From NCBI GenBank assembly GCA_937902985.1, contig CALFNG010000150.1, forward strand, positions 1 to 64,000: 64,000 bases of DNA, written 5' to 3'. Of the stretch, positions 43,761-52,869 are shown one piece after another. The notes under the pieces were generated by a model. The model made no database searches. It saw nothing but the letters and a program-made list of their open reading frames with translations, and was not told the origin of the DNA. The position numbers and the translations under genes are program-made. The first letter of the stretch is position 1, and every line of letters begins with the position of its first letter. The stretch comes from an uncultured Myxococcales bacterium (GTDB lineage Bacteria; Myxococcota_A; Polyangia; Polyangiales; Polyangiaceae).

Positions 43761-45353
43761 CTATTTAGGCGGCTCGACCGGGGGGGGAGGCGGAATCGAG
43801 TCGTCCGTCACGCACGCGGAGAGGTCGAAGAAGAGAAACTCGAGGGCCTTCTCCTGGGCGGAGAGGTCGCCCTGCTTGCACATGCCGGGCACGTCCCCCA
43901 GCGGTGCTCCGCCGGCGTGCAGATCCGTGAAGACCGCCTTGCCGCAGTACTGCCTGCCGCCGAGCTCCCCGGCGTCCGTAAGGAGTCCGCCGATCGGCGT
44001 CTCGAAGGACATGTACTTCGTGTCGCTGGTGCTGTTGTCGTAGATCCACCGCTGCGTCGTCATCGTATTCACGGACGACACGCTCGTGCCGACGCCTAGC
44101 AGGGGGATCGTCGAGCCGGTCGTCGCGCCCACCGTCTTCAGCCATTGGGCAAACTGCTGACCCTTCGGGAAGCTCGTGTCGATCGTACCGGTGCCGTTGA
44201 CATTCAAGGCGATTGACGACCCGAGCCACGTCGCGACCGTCTGAAAGTCGGGCGGGCCGTACTGGAACCACGTGTAGTGGAAGTGCGTGGCGAAGACCTT
44301 ACCGCCCTCGTTCAGCCAGTCATGCATCGCTTGCTTCGCGGGCTTCGTGATGTTAGCTCCGGCGCCACCGAAGCCGCCGGGCGCGTCCGGATCCATCGGG
44401 CCGCCCTCGCACGCGAGAAGGACGATGTCGTACGCCTCGAGGGACTGCGTGTTCTGCCAGAGCGGGCAGCTCGTGTTGGTGCAGTTGCCGGCGGTGCCGG
44501 TCGACAGGGCCGGACCGTTGAAGCCCCCGACGTTCAAGCCCTGGTAGATGGCCAGCCGGCCGGTGCCACCGGGGGCGGCGTACTCGCTGCTCGCGATGCC
44601 CATCCGCGTCATGAAGCATCCGAGGTCGTCTTGCCCGCCGGTGAGGAGGGCCATCTTTGGCATGCTCCCCTCATTCTGATTCGCTGGGAGGCGCGCCTGG
44701 CCGGGGCCCGACTCGGGCACCGCCGTCGTCGCGCAGTCTGCCACGTTCGCCACGGTGATGGTGCGGCGCCACTTGCCGACCTGAACGACGAGCGGGACGT
44801 TCTTTCCCGTCGGCACGTCCGTCAGCGTGAACGCTCCAGTCTGGTCGGTCAGCGCGACGGCCCGGACCGCGCCGGGGAAGGTCGCCGCCACGTAATTGCC
44901 AACGGGCGTGTTGCACGTGTTGCAGGTCTTCGTCCCCGTCTCGATCGCCGGCAGCGCGTTCGGGTTCGGATCGCTCGGAACGAAGACGATCACGTTGTAG
45001 AGCGGGTTCTTGCCGGCGGGATCGTAGACGTGGCCGGTAAGCGTCGTGTGCTTACCGTTCTTGCACATGCTCACGTTGCAGCTCAATCCCTGACTGGCGG
45101 GGCAGGCCTGCGGGGTGCCCGTACCCGGCGTGGACACGAACCCGCTGGAGCTGTTCCCGCTGCTGCCGCTGTCGTCGCCCCCGAGGGGCGCGACGAGGCC
45201 ACTATCGTCTCCTACCCTCGCCGGGTCGTCTGCTCCCCCCAGGGCACTGTTGGGCTTGCTGCTACAGCCGCCGGCGACGACGGAGACGAAGGCGACGACG
45301 GAGACGACGGTGGCGGCCGCGAGCGCCGGAAGTAGAGGACCGAGGCGCGACAT
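43761..45353 (-). CDS. Carboxypeptidase-regulatory-like lipoprotein
   Basis: 530 residues. Signal peptide with lipobox AGGC and a Ser/Gly/Asp linker. A Cys-rich start (CPASQGLSCNVSMCKNGKHT) precedes a carboxypeptidase-regulatory-like beta-sandwich (TLTGHVYDPAGKNPLYNVIV, NYVAATFPGAVRAVALTDQTG). After it comes a domain of about 300 residues containing MALLTGGQDDLGCFMTRMGI, AYDIVLLACEGGPMD and WLNEGGKVFATHFHYTWFQY, which resembles a class I amidotransferase/ThuA-like fold without obvious catalytic residues. The type is widespread in Polyangia; its function is unknown. The ATG at 45353 has AAGGAG seven bases before it. Divergent from the TetR gene. Confidence 0.85.
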   Translation of the reverse strand: MSRLGPLLPALAAATVVSVVAFVSVVAGGCSSKPNSALGGADDPARVGDDSGLVAPLGGDDSGSSGNSSSGFVSTPGTGTPQACPASQGLSCNVSMCKNGKHTTLTGHVYDPAGKNPLYNVIVFVPSDPNPNALPAIETGTKTCNTCNTPVGNYVAATFPGAVRAVALTDQTGAFTLTDVPTGKNVPLVVQVGKWRRTITVANVADCATTAVPESGPGQARLPANQNEGSMPKMALLTGGQDDLGCFMTRMGIASSEYAAPGGTGRLAIYQGLNVGGFNGPALSTGTAGNCTNTSCPLWQNTQSLEAYDIVLLACEGGPMDPDAPGGFGGAGANITKPAKQAMHDWLNEGGKVFATHFHYTWFQYGPPDFQTVATWLGSSIALNVNGTGTIDTSFPKGQQFAQWLKTVGATTGSTIPLLGVGTSVSSVNTMTTQRWIYDNSTSDTKYMSFETPIGGLLTDAGELGGRQYCGKAVFTDLHAGGAPLGDVPGMCKQGDLSAQEKALEFLFFDLSACVTDDSIPPPPPVEPPK

Positions 45354-45480
45354 CGCGGATCTCCTTGAACGAGTGAAGGAAGCTGGTGAGCGGGAGCGGG
45401 ACTGCGGGTCCACCGTACGCGCGAGAGACGTCCACGGGGTGGCACTTTGGCGACGGGCTCCATTGTGGTCTGTAGAGAGC

Positions 45481-45490
45481 TAGCCGGCTA
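45481..45490. promoter_or_regulatory. Palindrome between divergent lipoprotein and TetR genes
   Basis: TAGCCGGCTA is a perfect 10-bp palindrome 30 bp before the TetR ATG (45521) in the 167-bp divergent region. It is a candidate operator for autoregulation. The palindrome does not extend further, so the case is weak. Confidence 0.3.
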
Positions 45491-45520
45491 CTCGCGTTCT
45501 CCATTAACGTTCGACGCGAG

Positions 45521-46153
45521 ATGGCAAAAGTCAGCCAACGCCAAAAAAGGCGTGCGAGAGCGCCGAGGCAGGAGCGATCGCGCCAGACGGTTGACGCGAT
45601 CCTCACGGCAGCGACTCGCCTTTTCGTCCAGAAGGGCTACGCCGGTGCGACGACGAATCGCGTCGCGGATGCCGCCGGTGTCAGCGTGGGTTCCGTCTAC
45701 CAGTACTTCCCGAGCAAGGACGCGATCGCGATCGAGCTGCTGAGGCGCTACCGCGAACGGCTGCTCGCGCGCATCGCCGCCCACGTGGGCGAGATGAACG
45801 CGGTCACGTTTCGTGGCGTCGTACGGGCACTCGTCGGCGCGCTGTTGCACGACGACGAGATCGACAACTCGCTCCGCAGCGTCCTCATCGAGCGGGTTAT
45901 GGTTACGGAAGCGCGCGGTGAGATCGAGGGCTTCGAGGAGCGAATCGAGGGCATCGTCGCGGACGCACTGCGGGGCGCTAAAAACCGCGTTGCCATCAAA
46001 GACTACGGGCTCTGCGCATTCATCTTGGTCCGCGCCGTACTCGCCGTGATACACGGCGCCGTCGTCGACAGCCCAAAATATAATACGCCTGCGCTCATCG
46101 ACGAGGTCACACACCTGATCGTGGCCTACATCGAGCGGAGGCGCCGGACGTGA
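45521..46153 (+). CDS. TetR-family transcriptional regulator
   Basis: 210 residues. The N-terminal helix-turn-helix (about residues 20-70) is typical: ERSRQTVDAILTAATRLFVQ, GYAGATTNRVADAAGVSVGS and VYQYFPSKDAIAIELL. The C-terminal ligand-binding part (about 80-205) is helical with no specific signature, close to the TetR_C group with LVGALLHDDEIDNSLRSVLI. It probably represses itself or the divergent lipoprotein gene at 45353. No efflux or metabolic target is adjacent. Confidence 0.93.
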   Translation: MAKVSQRQKRRARAPRQERSRQTVDAILTAATRLFVQKGYAGATTNRVADAAGVSVGSVYQYFPSKDAIAIELLRRYRERLLARIAAHVGEMNAVTFRGVVRALVGALLHDDEIDNSLRSVLIERVMVTEARGEIEGFEERIEGIVADALRGAKNRVAIKDYGLCAFILVRAVLAVIHGAVVDSPKYNTPALIDEVTHLIVAYIERRRRT

Positions 46154-46398
46154 GCGCGCCCGAGCCTCAGCCTCATGGGATTGACTGGCGAACGCGGTCG
46201 ACGCACGCGCATGCGCCGACTCGAGCCGTGGACCGGAGCCTCCATCCCTTCGGTTCCTGATGTCCATGGGAACCGATGGCCACGCCCCTCCCCCGACCGG
46301 GGGGCCCCTTGCCGGATGCCCGCGATGAAACGATCCGCCGCGAGCTCGCTCTTGCCGCTATCCCCAAGGCGCTCGCGCCTCAAGGGAGCCGCCGGGAA

Positions 46399-46418
46399 CA
46401 CCTCCGGTAACGGAGGTG
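46399..46418. other. Perfect 8-bp hairpin with GTAA loop
   Basis: CACCTCCG-GTAA-CGGAGGTG lies 250 bp past the TetR stop. No T-run follows. The surrounding stretch 46154-46582 has no supported gene. Confidence 0.35.
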
Positions 46419-46582
46419 CCAGGGAGCGTAGGCGAAACAGGACTTGGCGAGCAGGTCCGGCACACCCCGGCACAATTCGAACGCGCACGACGAAGGCCGC
46501 GAGCGAACGTCGTTCTCGGCAAGGCTCTGCCTTCACTGCCCCTTTCACGTAGGAGCGGAACAGTTCACCCAGGGGTGCTGTC

Positions 46583-46736
46583 TTGAGACGGTTGACCGAC
46601 GAGGAGATGAGCAGTGATTCGCCATCGCGAGTCTTGGTCGAGCTCGTTCGCGTCGTACCTCCCCTCATGGAGAGCCCCCTGGTGAAGCGTAGAATCTTCG
46701 CTCGAGTGATGGGATCGGAACGCGACCGCAGGCTAC
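46583..46736 (+). pseudogene. Sigma-partner gene scrap (N-terminal part), third copy
   Basis: From a TTG at 46583 the peptide LRRLTDEEMSSDSPSRVLVE, then LVRVVPPLMESPLVKRRIFA and RVMGSERDRR, aligns without gaps to the start of the 32396 partner (VRRVVEEAHPPDSPEYILAA, AVRATPRVEPERFEVQRILA, RVRSAAQPRR). The frame then diverges; no membrane segment follows. No sigma gene precedes it. Confidence 0.5.
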
Positions 46737-46810
46737 CGCGTGGCTGCCGCGCGCCCGAGGAGAGGATCAGACCGTTCGCGGCGCTGGTGTTACCCTGCGC
46801 CGGCTCGTCG

Positions 46811-46985
46811 CCGCGCCGGAGACCCGGTCGCTTGCGGGCCGAAGGCGGGATACCGACCGGATGGAAGTTGCGCGAGATGACGACGGCCGACCTCGGCGAC
46901 CGAACGGGAATCTTGTCGTGCACTGGACGCTTCGATCGCAAGCGCTAATTTAGCGCGTTCTCTGAGAACCCGCCGCGGTGATTCG
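46811..46985 (-). pseudogene. Sigma-partner gene scrap (C-terminal part), inverted
   Basis: Minus-strand peptide ESPRRVLRERAKLALAIEAS, then SARQDSRSVAEVGRRHLAQL and PSGRYPAFGPQATGSPARR. It matches the C-terminus of the partner proteins (EHPRGVLSEDALALSIEAAN ... GRYRAFALQATQSPAR). It is opposite in orientation to the N-terminal scrap at 46583, so an inversion or two separate events broke this copy. 46986-47279 shows no gene. Confidence 0.72.
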
Positions 46986-47279
46986 GTTCTGACGGGCTGC
47001 GCGGCGGACGATCGTCCACGGGCGAGGCGCCCCTCCATGGCGCGGCTGGCGGATGCCCCAACGCCGCCGAGGGCGGTCTGCGAGAAGGCGGCGATAGAGC
47101 GGAGGAGCGGGTGCGCCCCTTCGCGGCACCCGCGCACGAATACATAGAGGGTGCGGTGTGCGCATCCTGCGGATCGACCGCGGCGTGAATTGGTTGGCTG
47201 AGCTTGTTGGCTCCCTCGCAGGTGAAAGTGGGGCTAACGTTGTGAGACTGTGGCCTTGGGTCGCCCCAAGGCACGAGAG

Positions 47280-50200
47280 ATGACGAGTCGAAGCTATTCC
47301 GGGCAGAGCGCTTCCTCGCCTTCGGTGGCCTGGAGGGGGACGGCACGCTACGAGATCGTGCGCGTTATCGGCGAGGGCGGCATGGGTGTTGTGTACGAAG
47401 CGGTCGACTACGACCGCCGACAACGAGTCGCGCTGAAGTGTTTGTTGAATTTCAGCCCTGACGCCCTCTACCGATTCAAGAACGAGTTTCGGACTCTGGC
47501 GGATATCCGCCATCGCAATCTCGTGCGCCTCCACGAGTTCGTCATGACCGACGCCAGTCGCGTCTTCTTCACGATGGAGCTCGTGCGCGGAGTCGACTTT
47601 CGGACCTACGTATCCCGTCCCGACTTCCGCGATCAGGACGGCCGGCCCGTCCCGATATCGAGCGCGCCTCCCACCCGAGTCTCTCCACGGCCTCCGATCC
47701 TCGCAAGCTCCCCCCCCTCGAACGACCGGCCCGTCCTCGGCGAGTCCCCAGCGGATCCGGAACGGCTGCGAGCCGCACTGCTGGGCCTCGCCGAGGGGAT
47801 TCATGCGCTGCACAGCGCAGGTAAGCTTCACCGGGACATCAAGCCGTCGAACGTCCTCGTGACCGATGAAGGACGTGTCGTCCTGCTTGATTTCGGCGTC
47901 GCGACCGAGCTCTCGATTCCGCTGGAGGAGACGGGCGCGGACGAATTCGTCGGCACCGCGCGATACATGGCGCCGGAGCAGGCCGACACCGGGCCGCCAA
48001 CGACCGCCAGCGACTGGTACTGCCTCGGCGTCATGCTCTATGAGGCGCTGGTTGGACGGCCGCCGTTCACGGGATCCGCGTTCGAAATCCTGTCGCAGAA
48101 GAGTACGCTCGAGCCGCCGCCAACGTCGGCGACAGTGACCGGCGTCCCCGACGATCTCGACATCCTGTGCCGGGCTCTGTTGCAGATCGACCCGGCGCTC
48201 CGCCCTTCGGGGGCCGAGATCCTGAGGAGGCTGAAGGAGAAGCGCGGCTTGCGGACGATGATCTCGCTGTCCCCGCCCGCCGACGCGGACGCCTTATTTG
48301 TGGGCCGCGAGGCGCAACTTGCACAGCTACGCGACGCGTTGGCGGCCACACGCGCGGGTCGGTCGATCACCATCCGGGTGGGCGGCACGTCGGGCATGGG
48401 CAAGTCGGCCCTCGTGCAGCGATTCTTGGACAGCATCGCCGAGGCCGTAGACGCCATCGTCCTCCGCGGACGCGCTTACGAACGCGAATCGGTTCCCTAC
48501 AAGGCCGTGGACGGCGTGGTCGACGCGCTCAGCCGACATTTGATGCGTCTCTCCGAGACGGAGGCATCCGTCGCTCGATTGCCCGGCATGGGGGCGCTGG
48601 CCCGCCTATTCCCGGTGTTGCGGCGCGTTCCCAGCATCGGCGAGGCCGAGGAGGAGCGCCTGGCCGACCCGCGAGAGATTCGGCGCCGTGCGTTTTCCGC
48701 CCTGCGCGATCTCCTCACCGCCATCGGTCTACAGCGACCGGTGATCCTCTTCGTCGACGACGTTCAGTGGGGAGACGCCGACAGCGCCGCGCTGCTGATA
48801 GAGCTCATGCGCCCGCCCCGGCCCGCGCCGCTTCTTCTGCTCATGACGTACCGCGACAACGAGGCCGAGCGAAGCGACTTTCTGACGGAAATGCGCGCGA
48901 ACTGGTCCGTCGAGGCCGAGGTGCGCGACATCTCGGTCGGTCCGCTCGACCGGAAAGACTCGAAGCGCCTGGCGCTCGCGCTTCTCTCGAGCGTCGACGA
49001 GACGGGGGAGCGGATCGCGGACGCGGCTGTACGCGAGTCTGCCGGAAGTCCATTTCTCGTCGAGGAGCTGATACGCAGCCACTTGGCCGCCGAGCCCGGC
49101 GCGGGCACGCTCAGCGTGCTCACGATCGAGCAGATGGTGGAACAGCGCTGTGAGCGAGTGCCGGAGGACGCCCGTAGACTTCTGGAGATTGTCTCGGTAG
49201 GCGGCCGTCCGCTTCCCGTCCAGATTGTGGCAGACGCGGCAAGCATTCACGATGGCATCGACGAGATCATCGCGCTCGCCGTGTCGCGACGGTTACTTCG
49301 GACCGGGTGGCGTGACGGCCACGAGACCGTCGAGATGAGCCACGACCGGATCCGTGAAGCGATCGTGGCGAAGCTGTCGGCGGTGACGCTGCGCGCCTAT
49401 CACGCCCGCCTGGCCCACGTCCTCGAGTCGACCGAGGGGGCGGATATTGAAGCTCTTGCCAGGCATCTTCTCGGCGCGGGGGACGGCCCCCGAGCCGCGA
49501 GGTACGCCGAGCGGGCCGCCGACCAAGCGGGTGCCAAGCTGGCGTTCGACCAGGCGGTACGACTCTATCGAATGACGCTGGAAATGACGCCGAAGTCATC
49601 GTCGGCCGCGCGGAGATTGCATCTCCGGCTCGCGCAGGCTCTGGAGTGGGCTGCCCGAGGTGCCGAGGCGGCCCGCGTCTACCTCCAAGCTGCGGAGGAC
49701 GCCCCTGCCCTCCAGCGCGTCGAGATCGAGCGGGCGGCGGCGGAGCAGCTCCTCACGTGCGGACGCATCGACGAGGGCGTCGCGGTGCTCGATCGCATTC
49801 TCGCATCGGTCAAGATGCGCCGCCCGCGCTCGTCGCTCAGCGCGATCATCTGGCTCTTGCTCTTTCGCTTGTATCTTAGGGTCCGCGGACTGCGCTTCGT
49901 CGAACGCGATCCGGACGATGTCGATCGGGTCGCTCGTGCAAGAATCGACATCCTCTATTCGGTCGGGATTGGGTTGAGCTTCGTGGACGCCATCCAAGCC
50001 GCGTCGATGCAGGCCCTGCACCTGATCCTCGCTCTGAGGTCGGGCGATCGGTTCCAGGTATTGCGTGCCGCCGCCATCCAGGCCACGACCTCCGCGAGCG
50101 CTGGAGCGCTCCCGGGCAGACAGGAACGCGAACTGATGGCCATCGTTCAGCGATTGGCGGACGCGTCAGAAGACTCCGAAGGTCGCGCGTTCCTTCTGGG

Positions 50201-51125
50201 CACGCTCGGAGTCAGCATGTTTTTGCGTGGCCGATGGCGCCAGGCGCTCGAGAAGCAGGATGTGGCCTATGCTCAGCACCCGAACAATCGCGCGGGTTGG
50301 CACGCGAATGGTCAGCTGTTCGCCATCTGGTCCCTCACGTGGTTGGGTCGGCTCGAGCAGTTTCGCGAGCGACAGGCGCGGTTGCTCGTCGACGCCGAGC
50401 ATCGCGGCGATCTCTACACCACCGTGAATTTGCGTATCGGATACTCAAACCTTGCCTGGTTGGCGATCGACGAGCCTGCAACGGCTCGGCGGCACGTCCG
50501 GGAGGCGATGTCGGTCTGGTCGCATCGGGGCTTCCATCTCCAGCACTATCGAGCCATCCTCGCCGATCTGAATATCGATCTCTATTTGGGCGAGGGAGCC
50601 GCCGCGTACGAGCGGATCGCACGGGAATGGGGGGCGCTGAAGAAGAGCTATCTACTGCGCGTTCAATACGTGCGCGCGGACGCACGATTCGCCCGCGCCC
50701 GCGCAGCCATTGCATCGAGCGACGAGTCGCCCCAGCGGCAGGCTCGCCTCGCGGAGGCCGCGCGCCTTGCCGAGACTCTCGCGGCAGAGCGGATGCGATG
50801 GACACGACCGCTCGCTACCATGATCCTCGCCGGCGTCGAATCCGTCGAGAATCGACCCGACAACGCGACCAAACTTCTGCAGGTTGCGCTGGAGGAAGCC
50901 GAGGCGGCGGAGATGGCGATGCACGCCGCCGCCATCCGGCATCAACTGGGACTACTGCTCGGAGGCGACAGCGGCCTCGAGCTCACTGGGCGCGGGGAGC
51001 GCGCGATGACGAGCCAGGGTATTCGGGTGCCGGCGCGCTTCGCTTCGATGCTTGCACCTGGCCGGTGGGCCAGGGCGGCTCTCGATGCCCGGCCGGATCC
51101 GAACACGGGCGTGCTCTCATCGTGA
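47280..51125 (+). CDS. Giant Ser/Thr kinase - AAA ATPase - TPR regulator, paralogue 3
   Basis: 1281 residues, same domain order as the 35818 and 39610 genes. Kinase: YEIVRVIGEGGMGVVYEAVD, ALKCLLNFSPDALYRFKNEF, GKLHRDIKPSNVLV at about 182, VLLDFGVATEL, GTARYMAPEQA. ATPase: FVGREAQLAQLRDALAATRA, Walker A GTSGMGKSALV at about 370, ILFVDDVQWGDADSAALLI. Long TPR-type region to the end (GIRVPARFASMLAPGRWARA). Catalytic residues are complete. ATG 47280 follows AAGGCACGAGAG; an in-frame GTG at 47250 is the alternative. On the opposite strand to its two paralogues, 4 kb away. Confidence 0.92.
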   Translation: MTSRSYSGQSASSPSVAWRGTARYEIVRVIGEGGMGVVYEAVDYDRRQRVALKCLLNFSPDALYRFKNEFRTLADIRHRNLVRLHEFVMTDASRVFFTMELVRGVDFRTYVSRPDFRDQDGRPVPISSAPPTRVSPRPPILASSPPSNDRPVLGESPADPERLRAALLGLAEGIHALHSAGKLHRDIKPSNVLVTDEGRVVLLDFGVATELSIPLEETGADEFVGTARYMAPEQADTGPPTTASDWYCLGVMLYEALVGRPPFTGSAFEILSQKSTLEPPPTSATVTGVPDDLDILCRALLQIDPALRPSGAEILRRLKEKRGLRTMISLSPPADADALFVGREAQLAQLRDALAATRAGRSITIRVGGTSGMGKSALVQRFLDSIAEAVDAIVLRGRAYERESVPYKAVDGVVDALSRHLMRLSETEASVARLPGMGALARLFPVLRRVPSIGEAEEERLADPREIRRRAFSALRDLLTAIGLQRPVILFVDDVQWGDADSAALLIELMRPPRPAPLLLLMTYRDNEAERSDFLTEMRANWSVEAEVRDISVGPLDRKDSKRLALALLSSVDETGERIADAAVRESAGSPFLVEELIRSHLAAEPGAGTLSVLTIEQMVEQRCERVPEDARRLLEIVSVGGRPLPVQIVADAASIHDGIDEIIALAVSRRLLRTGWRDGHETVEMSHDRIREAIVAKLSAVTLRAYHARLAHVLESTEGADIEALARHLLGAGDGPRAARYAERAADQAGAKLAFDQAVRLYRMTLEMTPKSSSAARRLHLRLAQALEWAARGAEAARVYLQAAEDAPALQRVEIERAAAEQLLTCGRIDEGVAVLDRILASVKMRRPRSSLSAIIWLLLFRLYLRVRGLRFVERDPDDVDRVARARIDILYSVGIGLSFVDAIQAASMQALHLILALRSGDRFQVLRAAAIQATTSASAGALPGRQERELMAIVQRLADASEDSEGRAFLLGTLGVSMFLRGRWRQALEKQDVAYAQHPNNRAGWHANGQLFAIWSLTWLGRLEQFRERQARLLVDAEHRGDLYTTVNLRIGYSNLAWLAIDEPATARRHVREAMSVWSHRGFHLQHYRAILADLNIDLYLGEGAAAYERIAREWGALKKSYLLRVQYVRADARFARARAAIASSDESPQRQARLAEAARLAETLAAERMRWTRPLATMILAGVESVENRPDNATKLLQVALEEAEAAEMAMHAAAIRHQLGLLLGGDSGLELTGRGERAMTSQGIRVPARFASMLAPGRWARAALDARPDPNTGVLSS

Positions 51126-51213
51126 TTGGCGTCTCGCGCATGGCCTCAAGTGCACATTTTTGGGTTGCAGTGGTGCTCGATCCCGACGGACTGTACGAGT
51201 ACTTGGGTTTGCT

Positions 51214-52869
51214 ATGCGCATTCGCTTCTTATGGCTAGGTACGTTTTTGTTGAACCTCGCGCTCGTTGGCTGCGGCAGCTCGAGCAACCAGGCTACGCCG
51301 GACGGCGGTCCGGGCGCGGCCGCAGAGGCGGGCGCGGCCGCAGAGGCCGGAGCGGCCGCAGAGGCCGGAGCGGCCGGGACGCCGCCGGGTGCCCCCGCGG
51401 CGTGCCCCGTCGTCGTGAAGGCGGCGGACTGCGACACAACCCAGCGCCCCATCCTCTTCGTGCACGGCACGTACTCGTCGGGCATGGACATCGAGCACAT
51501 GGCCGCACTCCTCGGCAGCAACGGGTTCTGCCAGGACCGCATCGCGACCATCGACTACGACTCGGTCGCGGCGACCCCGGGCTTGAGCGGGGGAGGGGTC
51601 GACAGCCCGGGCGCAGACTGCACCGCGCCGAACACCCCGTCCGGCTGCGGGATAATCGACAGGGCCATCACGGCGCTGCTCAAGAAGTACCCGCAGTTCA
51701 CGCAGGTCGACCTCGCCGGGCATTCGCAAGGCACGTTTCACTGTGGCACCTATCTCGGGCTTCACGCCGACAGGGTGGCGCATTACATCAACTTCTCGGG
51801 CGTCCCGGCCGTGGGCGACGTCCAGACGTTGAGCCTCTCGTCGGAGCGCGACCTCTTCGGCTTTCCCCACCACGCCACCGGCACGTCGGTTTGCGCATTC
51901 CACCAGGTCGCGGACGGCGGCACCGAAGCGGTTCTGCCTGACGGCGGCACCGAAGCGGTTCTGCCTGAGGGCGGCGCCGATGGATCGGCGACGGGCGACG
52001 GGGGCGCCGGCTGCAACGTGGTCCAGGTCACGTTCAACCACCAGGATCACTTCGCCGTCGCGGCGTCGAAGGACTCGTTCGTGCAGGTCTACAAATACCT
52101 GACGGGCAAAGCCCCGAAGTATACCGACATCCAGTGCGGGGACGACCCCGTCACGGTGGAGGGCATCGCGGAGACGTTCGCGGACAACGTCCCGATCGCC
52201 GGCAAAATCGAGATCCGCGAGGTGGGGCCGACGCCGCGCGACACCGCCGCTCCGACGATGACGGTGACGGGCGACGCGTCGGGCCACTTCGGCCCCGTGA
52301 TGCTGAAGCGTAACGTCGAGTACGTATTCGTCGGGTACGACGCGAGCGGCAAGCTCGTCGGGTGGGAGTACCTCACCCCGTTCAAGCGCGACAACCACAA
52401 CGTCCGGCTCCTTGCGCCAGCGAGCGGCTCGGACGGTTCGCCGGTCGGCGTCCTGGTCGCCGCGCAGAGCACCGACCACGTCGTGAGCAGCGCGACGACG
52501 TCGGTCGTCATCGCGCGCTGGGCCGAGGGCGGCATCCGGCAGGACCTCGGCGCGAGCCTAAAGGTCAACGGTGCTGAGGTGCTCTCGAGCGACAATTCGG
52601 GGCTGAACGCCGCGATGACCATGAGCCTCCAGGGTGGCGTCGCGGCCCTCTTCCTCGAGGACGCCAACAAGAACGGCAAGACGGATCTCGGTCTCGCGTA
52701 CAGCACCACCTTCATCGCGTTCACCGACGCCTTCGTAAGCGCCGCGCAGCCCGCCTTCGTGAACCTGACCTTCACGGGCGGCTCCGAGGATCCGGCCACG
52801 GTGGACGTGCCCGTTGCGATCGACAACTACCCGTCGACGCAGGGGCTCGTTGAAGTGGTCTTCCAGTGA
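51214..52869 (+). CDS. Lipid-anchored lipase-like alpha/beta hydrolase
   Basis: 551 residues. Signal with lipobox LVGC, an Ala/Glu linker with triplicated AAAEAG, then an alpha/beta-hydrolase domain. It shows PILFVHGTYSSG (oxyanion strand), the nucleophile elbow VDLAGHSQGTFHCG, and VTFNHQDHFAVAAS as candidate catalytic His. A duplicated DGGTEAVLP segment interrupts the domain. The C-terminal 200 residues are beta-rich: IEIREVGPTPRDTAAPTMTV, FLEDANKNGKTDLGLAYSTT. Such extracellular lipase/esterase proteins act on lipids or esters; the substrate is unknown. ATG 51214 gives the signal peptide; no strong ribosome site is seen. Confidence 0.85.
   Translation: MRIRFLWLGTFLLNLALVGCGSSSNQATPDGGPGAAAEAGAAAEAGAAAEAGAAGTPPGAPAACPVVVKAADCDTTQRPILFVHGTYSSGMDIEHMAALLGSNGFCQDRIATIDYDSVAATPGLSGGGVDSPGADCTAPNTPSGCGIIDRAITALLKKYPQFTQVDLAGHSQGTFHCGTYLGLHADRVAHYINFSGVPAVGDVQTLSLSSERDLFGFPHHATGTSVCAFHQVADGGTEAVLPDGGTEAVLPEGGADGSATGDGGAGCNVVQVTFNHQDHFAVAASKDSFVQVYKYLTGKAPKYTDIQCGDDPVTVEGIAETFADNVPIAGKIEIREVGPTPRDTAAPTMTVTGDASGHFGPVMLKRNVEYVFVGYDASGKLVGWEYLTPFKRDNHNVRLLAPASGSDGSPVGVLVAAQSTDHVVSSATTSVVIARWAEGGIRQDLGASLKVNGAEVLSSDNSGLNAAMTMSLQGGVAALFLEDANKNGKTDLGLAYSTTFIAFTDAFVSAAQPAFVNLTFTGGSEDPATVDVPVAIDNYPSTQGLVEVVFQ
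51307..51370 (+). repeat. 18-bp coding repeat (AAAEAG), three copies
   Basis: Three near-identical 18-bp units with the core GCGGCCGCAGAGGC encode the AAAEAG linker just behind the lipobox of the lipase-like protein. Confidence 0.9.
51913..51966 (+). repeat. 27-bp perfect coding duplication
   Basis: Two identical 27-bp units (51913-51939 and 51940-51966) encode DGGTEAVLP twice inside the lipase-like protein. Confidence 0.95.

Noticed and set aside
46126..46941. 271-codon minus-strand open frame after the TetR gene
   Set aside because: No family similarity, and it runs antisense across the sigma-partner scrap.
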